Under the pieces are notes generated by a model. It had not been told where the DNA came from and made no database searches. It saw only the letters and a list, made by a program, of their open reading frames with translations. Positions 11,847 to 24,600 of a stretch of 64,000 nucleotides of DNA are shown here, piece after piece. How positions within the stretch are numbered: position 1 is the stretch's first letter; the number at the start of each line of letters is the position of its first letter. This DNA is from Cordia subcordata (Eukaryota > Streptophyta > Magnoliopsida > Boraginales > Cordiaceae), in the NCBI GenBank assembly GCA_028554755.1, contig JAPTOF010000012.1, positions 2,932,501 through 2,996,500 on the forward strand. The letters are read 5' to 3'. The position numbers were made by a program, and so were the translations under genes.

Positions 11847-11981
11847 CAAAATAAACAGATCTATTTCCATTTTCCAATACCGAAAGGCCATAGCCTAACC
11901 GACAAAAAAAAACCCCGCCAACAGATTTCCAAAATTGCACACTTACCAATAAAATTCCGCCAGCTGTCACCATACTCCTTC
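11847..11981. repeat. Direct duplication, gene-proximal copy B (135 bp)
   Basis: Second copy of the 10825-10965 segment. It differs by small indels (a shorter 'aaaagtccaaaaaccc' part, extra a's) and a few substitutions. It is immediately followed by the telo-box and probable leader of the 12744 gene. Confidence 0.9.
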
Positions 11982-11990
11982 CCCGTGATC

Positions 11991-12005
11991 TTAGGGTTAG
12001 GGTTT
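11991..12005 (+). promoter_or_regulatory. Telo-box (ttagggttagggttt)
   Basis: Two tandem telomere-type repeats, a motif common near transcription starts of plant housekeeping and translation-related genes. It stands about 740 bp before the ATG at 12744, so the 5' leader is either long or contains an intron. Confidence 0.6.
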
Positions 12006-12743
12006 ACAAAAAATCAAATCCCATTCCCAATTCCACATTGACCCTTCCTCTTGCATTGAAATTCTAAATTACCAAAGGCCTTTATTAATTCAGACTCTCC
12101 ATCAAGTGGGTCTCTCTTAAATTTTTCAATCAAGACTCTTTTTGTGGGGTACAGAAAAGGAGACATTAATGCAATGATCTAGGATTTTCTTAGCCTCAGT
12201 GCCAAATTCTAGATCATTTTTCAAAATTGAACTCATTTTTCCACAATGCTTGCTACATTACAGTGTAAATCCACCCTATAAGTCGTTGTAAAGTTTCTTT
12301 GAGGATCCATAGCTATGAAATTTTACACCTTGAGCTAGGTTTAGGGTTTTAGATTAGGTGCTCCATTTTGCATTTATCACTACAAGTTTGTATCTTCTCT
12401 TTGGGTATACAGAATTTTGTGAAAAGCAAGATTTTCTGGTGTGATTTTCATCTTTTAGTAGGTTTGCCTATGCCCGAAAAGGAAAGGAGAAGGTTAGCAT
12501 TAGCTAGCTGACAACTAGTGTAAACGCGGGCAGATTATTATTCTTCTTTTTTTAAAATGCGTGGAAGGTATTGTAAGATCTACATGATAAATCTCAGCCA
12601 GTGGGAAAAGGCTTCTTTTGGTTGATTAGGACCTCCTTTTATACATAAGATTTTCTGGTTAACAACAAGTTTGATAGTAAATAGTTTTTGAGGTGAAATA
12701 TTGCAAAAGTTGGGTTATTGATTAAGGTTCTGGAAATTGCTAA

Positions 12744-13181
12744 ATGGGATCATCATCTGGATTTTTCATTATATGTATGCTACATTCACTAATAGCAGTG
12801 ACCTGTGGTGCTTCCATAATGTTTTATCTGAATGAAATATCTGTTTTCGGGCATGGTATTGAAACAGCTAAGAAGCTGATGGGGTCAACCCCACATGATC
12901 AGCTGTTGATTCAAACCTCTGATTCATTTGCAGGGCTGCTTTTATTTGTGATTGGATTTTTGCTATTCATGGTGGCATTTGTTAAGGACAGGGAGTTTCA
13001 AAGCTTTTTTGCCAAAGGATGTGTACTACTTCATGTTTCAATGGCTTTGTGGAGAGTTTATTTTGAGAGGAAGCTTGAGGATTTGGCTTACGATTGGCCT
13101 AGGCAGCTTGTTGGCGATTTCGTCCTGGCTCTTTCGTGGGTTTTCTTTCTCGTGTACTCGTGGAGGGAAAAATATGACTGA
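12744..13181 (+). CDS. Small four-helix membrane protein, function unknown (145 aa)
   Basis: Intact single-exon frame from ATG 12744 to TGA 13181. Hydrophobic segments lie at about residues 7-29, 62-80, 88-107 and 121-140, giving four predicted transmembrane helices with short loops and a C-terminal WREKYD. The second helix is followed by the charged KDREFQSFFAKGC, and the third by WRVYFERKLEDLAYDWPRQ. This is the layout of a conserved, uncharacterised plant transmembrane family; I do not recognise an enzymatic or transport signature. Out-of-frame ORFs overlapping it are shadows. The upstream region carries a telo-box and the duplicated promoter segment. The 3' UTR probably extends past 13250. 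Confidence 0.85.
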   Translation: MGSSSGFFIICMLHSLIAVTCGASIMFYLNEISVFGHGIETAKKLMGSTPHDQLLIQTSDSFAGLLLFVIGFLLFMVAFVKDREFQSFFAKGCVLLHVSMALWRVYFERKLEDLAYDWPRQLVGDFVLALSWVFFLVYSWREKYD

Positions 13182-16020
13182 ATGGGGAATGCAGGTCTTA
13201 GTGTGCTTATACAGATGAATGCCGATCCATCCGAGTTGAGATAGTAGGAACCTGTGGATTTGAGCTGGAATCTGCTGTTTGTGTTGGTTGGTGCAGGTAT
13301 ATGCTGTGCTCTGCTTCTTCAGTTGTGGTTATCACCTGTCGAAAATACAATTCTTTTTACAGCTTCTTGCTGATAATGAAGTTCATACCGAGGCGAAGAA
13401 GACTTTTCTTTTCCCTTTCCAATTCCAGTTTGTTGTCAAATGCATATTTTGTAGGCCTGAATACAACTGAGTTTAAGATGAAAGCAAAGAGCTTATCCAA
13501 AGTTACAAGGTATTTTATCACGTCAAGTATTCATGTTCTATCCAGCAAAGATGACAATTTAATTTACTCTGAAATTGTTTTGTTTCTTCTAACCGCTGCA
13601 CCGAATTGTATCATATAGCAGATCGCCGGGGTTGAAGAGTATTCGGAGGAATATTTCCTGAAGAAAATCTCAAGAAGCTCTGCATAAAGAACAGAAAATT
13701 GTAAACAACTATCAATTCTTCTCGTTCCTTCATATTTCCATGCTTTTTTCTTGAAGAGGAAAATTTGACTCGATTCTGGTAACAAATGAGGCACATTAGC
13801 ATTGATTTGAATCTTTTTATAGGCTTATGATGTCGCGATGAAGATCAACAACGGTGAAGTAATAATGCAGTCATCGCCAGTTTACCATCATTGATATAGT
13901 GAACAATTGTATTTTAGTCTAGCATTTGCATACTGCAGGGCTAGATGGACTATCACTTTTAAGGTTTTGCTTGGTGCTTGCAATACTTATGATTTGCTTC
14001 GCATTTTCGCTTGAGATTCCCCATAAATCTAACCAGGATAACCAAGCTCTTTATCTTACAATATGAAGGACAGCAAGGATTCATTGGATCCTTTTCCACG
14101 TTCGAAAATGCCCCCTCCTTTGTCCACTTCGTCCCAAAGAGTAACTAGGACCAATTAGTCACGTTCTCGTGTTCCTGACCTAATCGTTGCAAGACAAGAT
14201 CTTTGTGTCACGTGCATGAGCTCACCACATTATGAGCAAGCTGCGCGTTCACCAGCTTGATCCAGCTTAGAAACATTAATCTGATACAGCTTCCAAAAGT
14301 CAATTGTATAATAGTTGGATATCTCTTAAGTAACACTTTATTTTGACACAGAAATACTGAGGAATCTGCAGGGTGGAAAGCTAGCTAGGCAACACCATTA
14401 AGCAATCACAAGAGACCAGCAGTGCAGCATTAGTAAGAAATTGCTGCCAAAAGAGTAAAGGTCACTCCTTTAACTCTCTACTAAGCCTTCTTTCAACTCA
14501 ATTAATCATGCCATGTTCCTACCCCTTAAGCGAGATTAATGTTGTGATCATTTTGAATCTTTTATTTTTCAACCCAAAATAATTTATTCGAATTATTATT
14601 TAAATTTACAATACTCGACTCTATATATCTTTATTTACAGTTTCATTATCTCAAGGTTAACAGGGGGGGACATTACACATGCTTTTTTCTGAGAACACCA
14701 AAAGCAACCCCAGATTACTTTTAGGGCCAGGACCAAGCTGACGTGCTTTGATGAGTCTATGTTTCTTCCTCCCGTCAGCTTCAAGGCACCACTACACCAC
14801 CAAAGAAAAGATACTTTGACAGAATCCAATCTGTCATTCTGTGAAAATATTAAAAAAAAAAAAAGGTGTAATGGTTTCACTGCTATGTTGCCTGAAATAC
14901 TAATCAGGAAATGTTACCATAACGTTTCTCTTGTCTTGCATGTGTTGCCACTCTCCACCTCATGAAGAAAAATTAAAAAAGAAATTAGATGGACATATTC
15001 CTTTCTTTAACTAGCTAGTAATATCTCATATTAACCAAAAAAAATATATGGATTTTTTGTAATTGATTATGACATTGCAAGCTCGCTTTTAATTCAGTAT
15101 TTTTTGTATTTTGTAGTAATGGCTATCAGTCAAATATTCGAGCCTTCCAGTCACTCGTTAATATATTTCTCTAGTATCTCTTTTGTTTAATTTTTTTTTT
15201 TATCTTTTTTGATTTTTCTTTACATTTTAAGTTGAACTTCTTTATATTCTTAGGTTGGCATATATGTAATTCTATTTTCTTTTTGTTTTTTAAATAAATA
15301 ATTCTCATATCATAAATAATTCTTAAACCCATTGATTAACTATTACACTCTTAATTGTTAATTATGTTAAATAGTTATTACAATAATCTTATTTTTATAC
15401 AATTTGACTGGTTCCAATAGATTCCTAAAACAAAAGAACTCCTAAGTGTTCTAACATTTCCTTATCCTATCTCTAAAATTTTAAGTTTTTTTCAACCCTC
15501 AAACAAAATATCCATATATATGGATTGTTTTCATTCTCAAAACTAACACCCAAATTTTATCTCCCATAAAATAAGAGAACTGTTAGAGTAAAGTTAAAAT
15601 AAAAATTCTTTAAATTGAGAATTTGCTAAAAAATAGAGGAATTATTAGAGTAAAACTAAAAATAAGAAAATGACTCAATCCATTTAAATGTAAGAAAAAA
15701 AAAAAAGACAGCGGTTGAAAATAGTTTATCGGTTCATTCCATTCTTGATAACAATTTCGCTATGACTCGTCAAAACGTTGATCGTCTCACACTTATAATA
15801 ATGTTCGTATAAAAAAATTTAAAACTACGATAAAATAACACTGTATAAAAAGAACAAGCTAGTGATCCCACGCGTCGAAGCTCGAGTGCGGGCTCCTCTT
15901 TCATTCTAACACCTTTACCCATCCATAGTACTCCTCTATTGCCCTATTCTTTGCTAAAATTTTGAGAATCCCTACCTAGTAACCACAGTATAGAGATACA
16001 AGTAGAAACAAATCCTAGAA
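13182..16020. other. Intergenic, no gene seen
   Basis: The first few hundred bases are probably 3' UTR of the 12744 gene. The rest is AT-rich with several homopolymer runs. No splice-linked coding, tRNA or clear transposon end was recognised. Confidence 0.5.
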
Positions 16021-16083
16021 GAAGGCAAAAAAAAAAAAAAAAAATCTCACAAGCACACCATCTTTATTATCTTGAAGGCAGCC

Positions 16084-16635
16084 ATGGCAGACACCACTGC
16101 AACACCACCAACAGATGAAGACCCTTTACCGCCATCACCACCATCTTCAACCTCATCCATGTTTCTGGTTAAGCTTATGAGCAAAAGAAGAACATGGGTA
16201 TGCCTATTTGTGTTTGTTTACACAATCTTGCTATCACTCTCTTGGAACCTGCTCAAATCAGTGCTTTCTTGGTACGAGTCCTCTTTAGCCACAGAAGCAG
16301 CTTCTTCAGGAGCTTATTCATCATATGGGTGGCCAGCTATATATGCGTCAGTGCTTTTAGGTGTGGCTTTTGGGATACTTTCAATGGTGGCTGCTTTAGC
16401 TGTGGCTGTGCCTGCAACTTTAGTCACCTGGATCACTATTCTTGTGTTGCTGACTTTTTGTGGCAAGCCCAGAAGGGCTTTGGTTCTTGAAGGCAAGAAA
16501 TTGACTGCTGATATCACTGGTTTTGTTGTCAAAGTGTTGATCAAGGAGGGCAATATTGTGGCTGCACTCTGTGCTGTACTTGGCTACTTTGCACTTGTTA
16601 GAAAAGGTAAAGAAAATGATGATGCTAATTTTTAG
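16084..16635 (+). CDS. Small membrane protein with proline-rich N-terminus, function unknown (183 aa)
   Basis: The best start is the ATG at 16084, in good context (gcagccatggca). The frame is open upstream, but only through a TTG. The N-terminal ~30 residues are rich in Pro, Ser and Thr (DEDPLPPSPPSSTSS). Predicted membrane helices follow at about residues 37-57, 84-106, 108-125 and 158-173, with a basic SKRRTW just before the first helix and GKPRRALVLEGKKL between the third and fourth. The C-terminus is charged (KGKENDDANF). No known catalytic motif is seen. It resembles uncharacterised plant transmembrane proteins; neither function nor membrane is known. Single exon, intact, with a poly(A)-rich leader just upstream. 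Confidence 0.8.
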   Translation: MADTTATPPTDEDPLPPSPPSSTSSMFLVKLMSKRRTWVCLFVFVYTILLSLSWNLLKSVLSWYESSLATEAASSGAYSSYGWPAIYASVLLGVAFGILSMVAALAVAVPATLVTWITILVLLTFCGKPRRALVLEGKKLTADITGFVVKVLIKEGNIVAALCAVLGYFALVRKGKENDDANF

Positions 16636-17639
16636 CACTAACTTAAAATGTTGCCACTCAACCATCTTATAAGTTTAGAAATATTAGTTGGTTATTAATT
16701 TTGTACTGTACTTTTGAGAAATTTGTCCATTTGGGCATATGATTCTCTCTTTTTGTACCTTAATTTCTGTAATTTACAGTGGTTTTAATTTTGGTTTTTT
16801 TTTTTCCCCTAGAATTTGTGTGACCCTGTACTTGCTAGAACAATTTACGAGTGAGAATTTATCCCTTTACTTGCTAGAAAGTGAGAATTTATTTAGTGTT
16901 GCCATTTTTTTTTAATTATTTTTTCTTGTTATAATGAAAGATGTGAAACATGATAATGTCTCTTTCAGACAGTTGAAATGTTCATGGGAGGAAGCAACAT
17001 CTGGTATTTGCATTGATATGACAATTCAACCTGTTTGTTTATCGTTGTTGTTCCTTTGAACATAAGATTATAAAAACTACACGCAAACCAAAATGGGTAT
17101 TTCTTTTTTGTTTTATTTTATTATTAACCCTTATGTGTAGGTAAATGAGCCAAGTTTCATGTTATGGGAATATTTGGAGGGAAATTTTCCAGAATTGTCT
17201 ACATATACATGGATCTCACCGAAAAAAGGAGTGTAAACACTTTCTTGTTTGTTCACTTGGAGCAATGGCTATTCCGATTATATTTTCATGACCCGTCATT
17301 AATTATATATCTATAGTTTTAACCAGCTAGATCTTGCGAATATGGAGTTAAATAGAAGACGACACTTGATAGTAATAAGTATATGTAGCTTTTTTTACCA
17401 AAAAAGGGTGTATATAGCGCATTAATTTCACATAATCTCGCTTGGTTTTGGTTTCGTTCGGATTCTCTCGTAATATGATTAGGGTGATTTCTTTCATTTT
17501 GTTATGTGAATAAATTAATTATTGTTATTAAATTTCTCTCGTAACATTTTACAACTTTGAAATCCAAGGTAACCCTAGTTTAATATGCATACATTGTACA
17601 TCAGTGAGACATGGGATGAAATAAATCTATCATCTCTCT
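16636..17639. other. Intergenic, no gene seen
   Basis: 3' flank of the 16084 gene and AT-rich spacer up to a poly-T run at about 17640. Confidence 0.5.
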
Positions 17640-18240
17640 TTTTTTTTTTTTTGGTGTTTTTGGGTGTAAAACCAAATTTCATTACTAAAAAAAAAAAAAA
17701 GCCAAGAAGATTACAAAGAAGCCCAAGACCCACGACCTGGGCCAAACACCAAACAAAATAGCAACGACGCATGGGCTTAACGACCAAAGCCCATTAGGAA
17801 AACTAAAAGCACTACAATGAACTTGGGCCCAAGCCCAAGACACTGGCACAGGCCAAACAAGACATGGCTCGACCGGAACGAAGGACAAACCTTAAGCTCA
17901 AAAGAAGAACCACCAACAACGGCTTCAGTGAGAGCAGAGCACCATACCCATTAAAATCAAACGAAAGCACGCCTCACCGTTGCTATTCCTCTGAGCCAGA
18001 ACTACCAGGGAAGCAACTACACCGACTCGCTCACTGAGATCCTTAACAAACGACGGTAAAATGCCCAATGTTGTTGAAGTTGAGTTTTGCGGAACCCAGA
18101 ACCAGAGACTGAGCCAAGGAAATCTGGTACCTAATTGGTCTAAACATTTAACGAGAGAGGACGGACCCACTAGGACTAAGGCATGAATAAGTAATGGCAA
18201 AGACTATCTTATCACCTTTGTAACCAAAAAAAGAGGAAGG
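17640..18240 (-). mobile_element. Probable non-LTR retroposon 3' remnant
   Basis: Read on the minus strand, a moderately GC-richer, transcript-like segment ends in agtaatgaaatttggtttt, acaccc and a poly(A) tail (the T run at about 17640-17653). A second internal poly(A) lies at 17687-17700. This looks like the 3' end of a plant LINE, or a retroposed transcript, with a tail. No reverse transcriptase remains and no target duplication was found, so the class is tentative. Confidence 0.4.
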
Positions 18241-19603
18241 GATCAAGAGCACAGGACAACCAAAGCTTACAGCAACATATGGCGGAGGAGGTCAGCTGAT
18301 GAATAGCAGAACTCTGACCAAGGGAACATTCATTATAACCTGGAGATTTCTCTTCTTAGACAAAAAAAGAGAGAATCCACACATGTTGTAGACTTTTGAA
18401 AACCTCGCTAAGCACTCCTAATTGAGGGGCAACCATAAGTCTAGACGGGAGGGGCAAAATTCTTATAAGAATTTCTCAATTTATTTTATCAATTGATGAT
18501 TTAAAAAATTCAATTCCCCAGGGAAAATGGTTTTGAAAATGCTTGTTCAATCATTATCCAATTTTCCAAAAAATTAAAACGTTGCCTAGTCATCATAACA
18601 TGGTCAACCACCATTCAACTTGGAGTAGGTGGACTGGACCAGAACCATTTTACCTTTTCCTCATACGCAAGTCCTACAAGCATGAGCATATATTATGTAG
18701 GTTTAACTAGTCAGGAATTTGTCTTCTAAACATTAACTTTTGTAGGAAACACTACTTTGAATATAATTAATATTAAAACTACAGATAGACCTTGTTTATT
18801 CCTATTGAAATATAATGCACATTTTGTCATTTAGGCCATGTTCAGTGCAACTAGTTATTTAAATAGTCAATAATTTTTGAATAGTTGATATCGCTGTTTA
18901 TCTTAAATTTTTTGTCATATTATTAGAAAAAGATATTCATGATATAATTAGAGAAGTTTTAGAACATTAATGGTCAAATATTATTACCGAAGCCCTCGTG
19001 TCTGTGTGCTTGCGTGTATCGTAGGTAAACGCGGACTACTAAAGTCTTCCACCCTTTTTTTTTTTTTGAAATTTTTGGTCAGAGTCTTCCACCTTAATTT
19101 GCGTTGCATTTCGAGAAGGGGAGAAACTTTTCTTCTTTTCCTTTTGTTGTCTATAGAAAACATCTACTGCCCATTTATTATTTGTGCAATTCTTACAAGT
19201 AAATCCTCAAGTGGAATTAATTAGGTCTCTTTGTTGCAAATGAATAAAAAGAAATTATTTTAAAGAAATTATATTAGATTTATTTTAAAATTACAAACAC
19301 CTAGTCTAATAATATGTTTTAATATTGGACGGTTATTAATAAAGTTTTAAATAATATTTTTCATGAGATAACACGTGTTTAAAATTAATATTAATAGTAT
19401 CTTTACCACTAGCGTAAAGAAGAAACATATTAGAAATTCCGTATTTCATTATTCGTGTCTTACCTATCAAAATTTGAGCAGTACATGGTTGCTTTGGAGG
19501 GCAACAGTGAAGGTCAATTCTTAATATTCAACATAACGTGAACACGTAGCCTTATTCTTCCAATATGTATGGAAAACCTAAATGACGTAGGCGACATCCT
19601 TCC
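18241..19603. other. Intergenic, AT-rich
   Basis: No gene recognised. AT-rich spacer with a T run near 19058. Confidence 0.5.
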
Positions 19604-19713
19604 CATAATATTATAATCGTAATTTAATAATTATGAATTATTTGTATTATTTATTATACTTGTATTAATAATTCTTAACTATTTAAGTTACATCATGGTA
19701 TTATAATATTATG
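19604..19713. mobile_element. AT-rich palindromic MITE, copy 1
   Basis: Ends are perfect 14-bp inverted repeats (cataatattataat at the left, its complement at the right), decaying inward. The left arm (cgtaatttaataattatgaa) matches the arms of the element at 20540-20642. Confidence 0.6.
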
Positions 19714-19821
19714 ACCCAATGCATTTCCTAAATGATGCATGCAGGCGATGCAACAAAGAGTGCAGTCATTGTGGGTGGATTAACAATGCAAATTTTGCTA
19801 ATGGGTCAAAATAGTGATGCA

Positions 19822-19909
19822 GACATGTAATATTATGGTAGCTGTCGTTCTCTAATTAACTTGACAGACATGTAATATTATGGTAGCTGTCATTCTCTAA
19901 TTAATTAAC
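19822..19909. repeat. ~43-bp tandem duplication
   Basis: Two adjacent copies of acatgtaatattatggtagc with following text, differing by one substitution (tgtcgttc/tgtcattc) and a small indel. Confidence 0.8.
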
Positions 19910-20539
19910 TTGATAATGAAATAAATATTCTTCTCTATATTTGACTAAATCCTCTCTCTCCAACATATTTAAATTTAAATATCTCTGATTACATGGAAAA
20001 ATCAAAAAAGCTTCTACCAAAAAAAAAAAAAAAGATGAAAAAGAAAAATATCTTTGGTCCCCAAGGATTACCTCAAATAGTAAGAAGACTAGAACGAATC
20101 CAAATATATGTAAGTTTGACCCCTCCTAAATCATATTTTAGATCGGATTCTTGACTGATTTAGTATGTGCATGTGTATATATACATTCTTTTAATCAGGG
20201 ACCATGCTCAAGATGTACTTAAGATATCAGATACGTAGAGGTCCTCATTTTGGGTTTTTTTTTTGGGGGGGGGGGGGGAGGGTGTGGAGGAGGATAGATA
20301 AAAGAAGAAGAAATTCTTGTAAAGCTAAACTAGCTTAATGATAACTTGCAAAATTATCAAACTGCAAGTTGCAAACACAATCATAAACCCTCAATTGGGA
20401 ATTATAACCTCATGCTTACACATTTCCTAGTGCACTGAATTATCACACTTTTTTTTTTGGGTCAAGGAATTATTGCACTTAATTTATCATCAGCTTAATC
20501 AATTGTGTCAGACTGCTTTATATCAAAATAAAGATCCTT

Positions 20540-20642
20540 TATAATATTATGACTATAATTCAATAATTATAAATTATTTATAATCATATGCTGTAATTAT
20601 ATCAATAATTTATAATAATTAAATTACGATCATAATATTATA
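20540..20642. mobile_element. AT-rich palindromic MITE, copy 2
   Basis: About 40-bp inverted arms with few mismatches begin tataatattatg and flank a short centre (near 20585-20595). It belongs to the same family as 19604-19713. No clear target duplication beyond TA. Confidence 0.6.
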
Positions 20643-20940
20643 TAATTATAATCTAAACCATTTCGCCCATCGATTATTGCCCTTTTCCTCACACTGCTTC
20701 TGTCAAAGAAATGTGAGAAAGAAAATAAAAGTTAAAAAAAAAAAAAACACACTAACGAATGTATTGTACAAAACAACATTCCTCAACGATGTTTGGTCCA
20801 AACCATTGTGGTCAATAAACGTGTCAAACAAACAATCCAACATTCTTATATTCTGCCAAACAGTCCCCTAAAGAGGAAAAAACTGAAAAATAAAAAGTGA
20901 TTTAGTCTCACTTGACTATTGAATTGTTTTTTTCAGTTGT

Positions 20941-20972
<32 letters not shown>

Positions 20973-21637
20973 TTTTCTCTCTCTTGCCGACTCACATTTC
21001 TCTGATCCTCTCTATACATGTACATGCATATATACTGTACATGCATATACACATTTATATAATGTGTATAAAACGTGTTTTGTAAAGTCAAGAAAGCAAT
21101 ACAGCAAATTAAAAATTTTCTATCTTTAAATCCAACTAGTTGCTTACATTTTGTATCACTCACTTCTGAATTTCATTATTGCAAGTGCATTAGTGTTTTA
21201 AAGCATTCAACTTTTCCTAACTGCTTTTTAAATTGCTTTCCTTTTGTTTTTCTTTAATTTGTTGGATTTGTTGGGTGCTGATATTTGTATTCAATTTTTT
21301 GGAAAGTTTGAATCTTTTTTTGGTGTTATGCAGTGGTGAACAAGGATCGGGCTTTTGGGTATTCAATAATTGGTGATAAAGTTGAATTTTTTATCATGGT
21401 TTTTGCTCAGATGATATTGAGAAATTGATCTCGTGAATTGGGTTTTGATTAATTTTTGTTGTTTGACTGAATTTTTTGATTATTTCGTTAAATGGATATT
21501 GAAAAAGATTTGCTTTTCGATGAGTTTAATTAAGCGGATTGGTGATCTGTAAGTGTAAAGGATTTCTTTCTTTCTTTCTTGCTTTCTTTTTTTTCCTTTT
21601 CCTTCTTCTTTTGGGGAGGGGATTTTGTGGTGACAAT
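20643..21637 (+). promoter_or_regulatory. Upstream region and leader of the CDK-like kinase gene
   Basis: Contains a (GA)n tract at about 20941-20971, followed by CT-rich sequence and catgcat (RY-like) repeats at 21015-21052. It then has T-rich leader-like sequence up to the ATG at 21638. No unambiguous TATA box was chosen. A leader intron is possible. Confidence 0.4.
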
Positions 21638-24600
21638 ATGGGAATTGTATGTGGAAAGCCTTCTTCAGGCATCAAAGATAGTGAGGAGAGTCCAAAGCAA
21701 AGAGAATCGATAAGAAAGACGTCAGAATTAAGTGCCATTTCATCGAAAAGAGAGGAGAGTTTCAGGGTGAAGAAGAGGTCGGATAGTGGTGAAATTAGAA
21801 TCAATTTGATTGATAAGAAGGCGAGTGCTTCAAGAAGGGTGAGAGATGATCACTATGACAAGGAGAAAGAGTGCTCTATAGTCGGTTTCAATCATTTTTC
21901 GGGTATTGTTAGTGTTCCGAAGGCTGTTGAAGGGGAACAGGTTGCAGCTGGATGGCCTTCTTGGCTTGTTGAGGTAGCTGGAGAAGCCATCAAAGGATGG
22001 ATTCCTCGAAAAGCTGATACCTTTGAGAAATTGGATAAGGTATAGCTCTGGCCTCATTGATCGATAACTTGTAATTGATTTGTGATACGTTTTGAATGAT
22101 GTTGTTGCTTTGTGCTTTTTACATGCTAAATTTTGTGAAAATTACTCTCGACAGGAAAATCATGTTTTAGTGTCATCTTTTCAGTAGCCTGGAGTGATTA
22201 ACGATGCCTTCAGTTAGTGGCTCTTGATATAAATGTTGGGAGTTATGTGAAATTTTGTCTATTTGTTGTTTATCAACGGTGAGACTTAGGCTGTCTTTTT
22301 TCTCCTTTATAGCTTTCGCTGGACCAATTGCTCTCCTTTTATTTTAAGCCAATGAACTATTTGTGAAGAGTTCCATATGTGTCACTTCTGAAGTCCAGGG
22401 AGTTACAACAATTGATGCAACGGTCTTGTTCCATTCTCAGTCACTGTGCTAGAAAGATCACTAGTTAGTGGGGTCACGTGAATACCATCTTAAATGTTAG
22501 GAAAGGATGATCCACTAATTACATCTAAATTGGCATGATTTATTGTTGTGCATTATGTGAAGATGTCCTAGCATATTTTAGATGATGATATACCTTTTTG
22601 CTAAATGATATTTGAAAACTAAGCTTGAGCTCCGAGAAAAGATAAGCTCAGCATCTTATCATTGCTTAATCATAGAGTTAGTTACAGATATTTATACAGG
22701 ATAGAAAGCTTCTAGAAGTGTGTACACAATTAGTCACGTGCTTTAACTAACTGGCAATAACTAACAGCTGGCTTATTATTGTAACTAACTCCTCAGCTCG
22801 ACTTGGGTGATTGACTGCTGCATTGAGCTGTGCTGCTGCTGTGGGCTTCTTGCTCTCTATCAATATTTGACCAATGTTCTTTACCAAGTTTCCACCCAAT
22901 TTTACTGGCTTTAGTAAACAAATTTAAGTACTTGAGCACTTTATTGATATGAATTCTAGAAACTTATATCTTTTCCTTATATGAATGTTAGAAACTTTTA
23001 TCTTTTGCCTTCTGTTTATCCCTTTCAGATATCGCTCCTGCTTACTTCAGGAGCAGGAAACTATTTTCACGGCTGTAAAGTAGTAATCTTTCAATGGTGA
23101 CATTTGAACATGAACCTTTTGCCCTATATGAAAGCAATTTGCTCCATGTTTTGATATCATAGTTTTCAAACTGACAAGGAATTTGTTTTCCTGTTGGTCG
23201 CATTCTTGATATTCTCAAATGTTTTTTGCTTCTTCTGTGATAGCATTTTATTTTTGCAGATAGGCCAAGGGACTTACAGTAGCGTGTACAAGGCTAAGGA
23301 CCTTATGCATAATAAAGTTGTTGCTTTGAAAAAAGTGCGTTTTGATAATACGGATCCTGAAAGTGTCAGGTTCATGGCAAGGGAGATCCTCATTTTCAGA
23401 AGGCTTGATCATCCAAATATAATCAAACTGGAAGGCTTGGTCACATCAAGATCATCTTCTAGTTTGTGTCTGGTTTTTGAATATATGGAACATGATCTCA
23501 CTGGACTTACATCACTTCCTGGTGTCAAGTTTACTGAACCACAGGTATTTTTGGATGGTTATTCTTTGTTTAACTGTTTTTGGTGTCAATTATTAATGGT
23601 AATAATGATGAATATCATCATTATCCTTCATATTGTTTGCCTTCCTTCCTAAGTATTAGTGTGAATTTGTTATGATTTCTCTTTAATTCTGCAAATATTA
23701 GAACAGGTCTAGACTAAGACAGCCATGGACATGGCTTGTAATGGTTATTACTAATTCAACCTCAGGCTCCCATCTCCTATCCTGTTTATGCGATCCCCTT
23801 TTGAATAAACTCTGGCCACCAGGTGCACCTGGTTCTACCAAGTAATAATGCGATACAACCTTGTTATACTATTGATTTTCATTTGGTGATTCAGGAGCAG
23901 CCAATAATTCTTCATTTAGTAAAAATGCTTTCTACCTTAATGTTTTGAGTCTGATGTTGCTTTGGTCCTCTAGATCAAATGTTACATGCAGCAGCTGCTA
24001 AGTGGACTCGATCATTGCCATAGTCAGGGTGTTCTTCATCGAGACATAAAGGGATCAAATCTTCTACTTGATGACCATGGCATTTTGAAGATTGCAGATT
24101 TTGGGCTAGCAAGTTTTTTTGATCATCATCAAAGAATTCCTTTGACAAGCCGTGTTGTCACTCTATGGTATCGACCACCAGAACTTCTACTGGGTGCAAA
24201 TCAATATGGAGTTGCAGTGGATTTGTGGAGCACTGGTTGTATACTTGGAGAACTTTATACTGGCAAGCCCATCATACCTGGCAAAACAGAGGTATTGCAG
24301 GAACTTCATCTATAATTGCCATCTCAGAATGATTGAAGACTTTAATGCGTGCAAATGAAATATTCTTTTTGCTTTACTAAGATCATGGTTGGAGTTATTC
24401 TCAAACAATAAGCTGCATTGGGTTCTTTTCTCTCTCTTCCAGGGGTGGTGGATGAGTCATGGATGGGGCTATAAATAGGGGTAAAAATTAAGGAGGAGAC
24501 AGGGGAGGAAATTTTGACAGTCAAGTCCCGGATCTGGATTATATTTCATTTTCGTGCACTATCTAATCTTTGTCACTGAGAACTGAGAGTTATTTGTAGT

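Noticed and set aside
16072..16083. Upstream start for the 16084 membrane protein
   Set aside because: Position 16072 is TTG; the ATG at 16084 has a good context and is the first ATG in frame.
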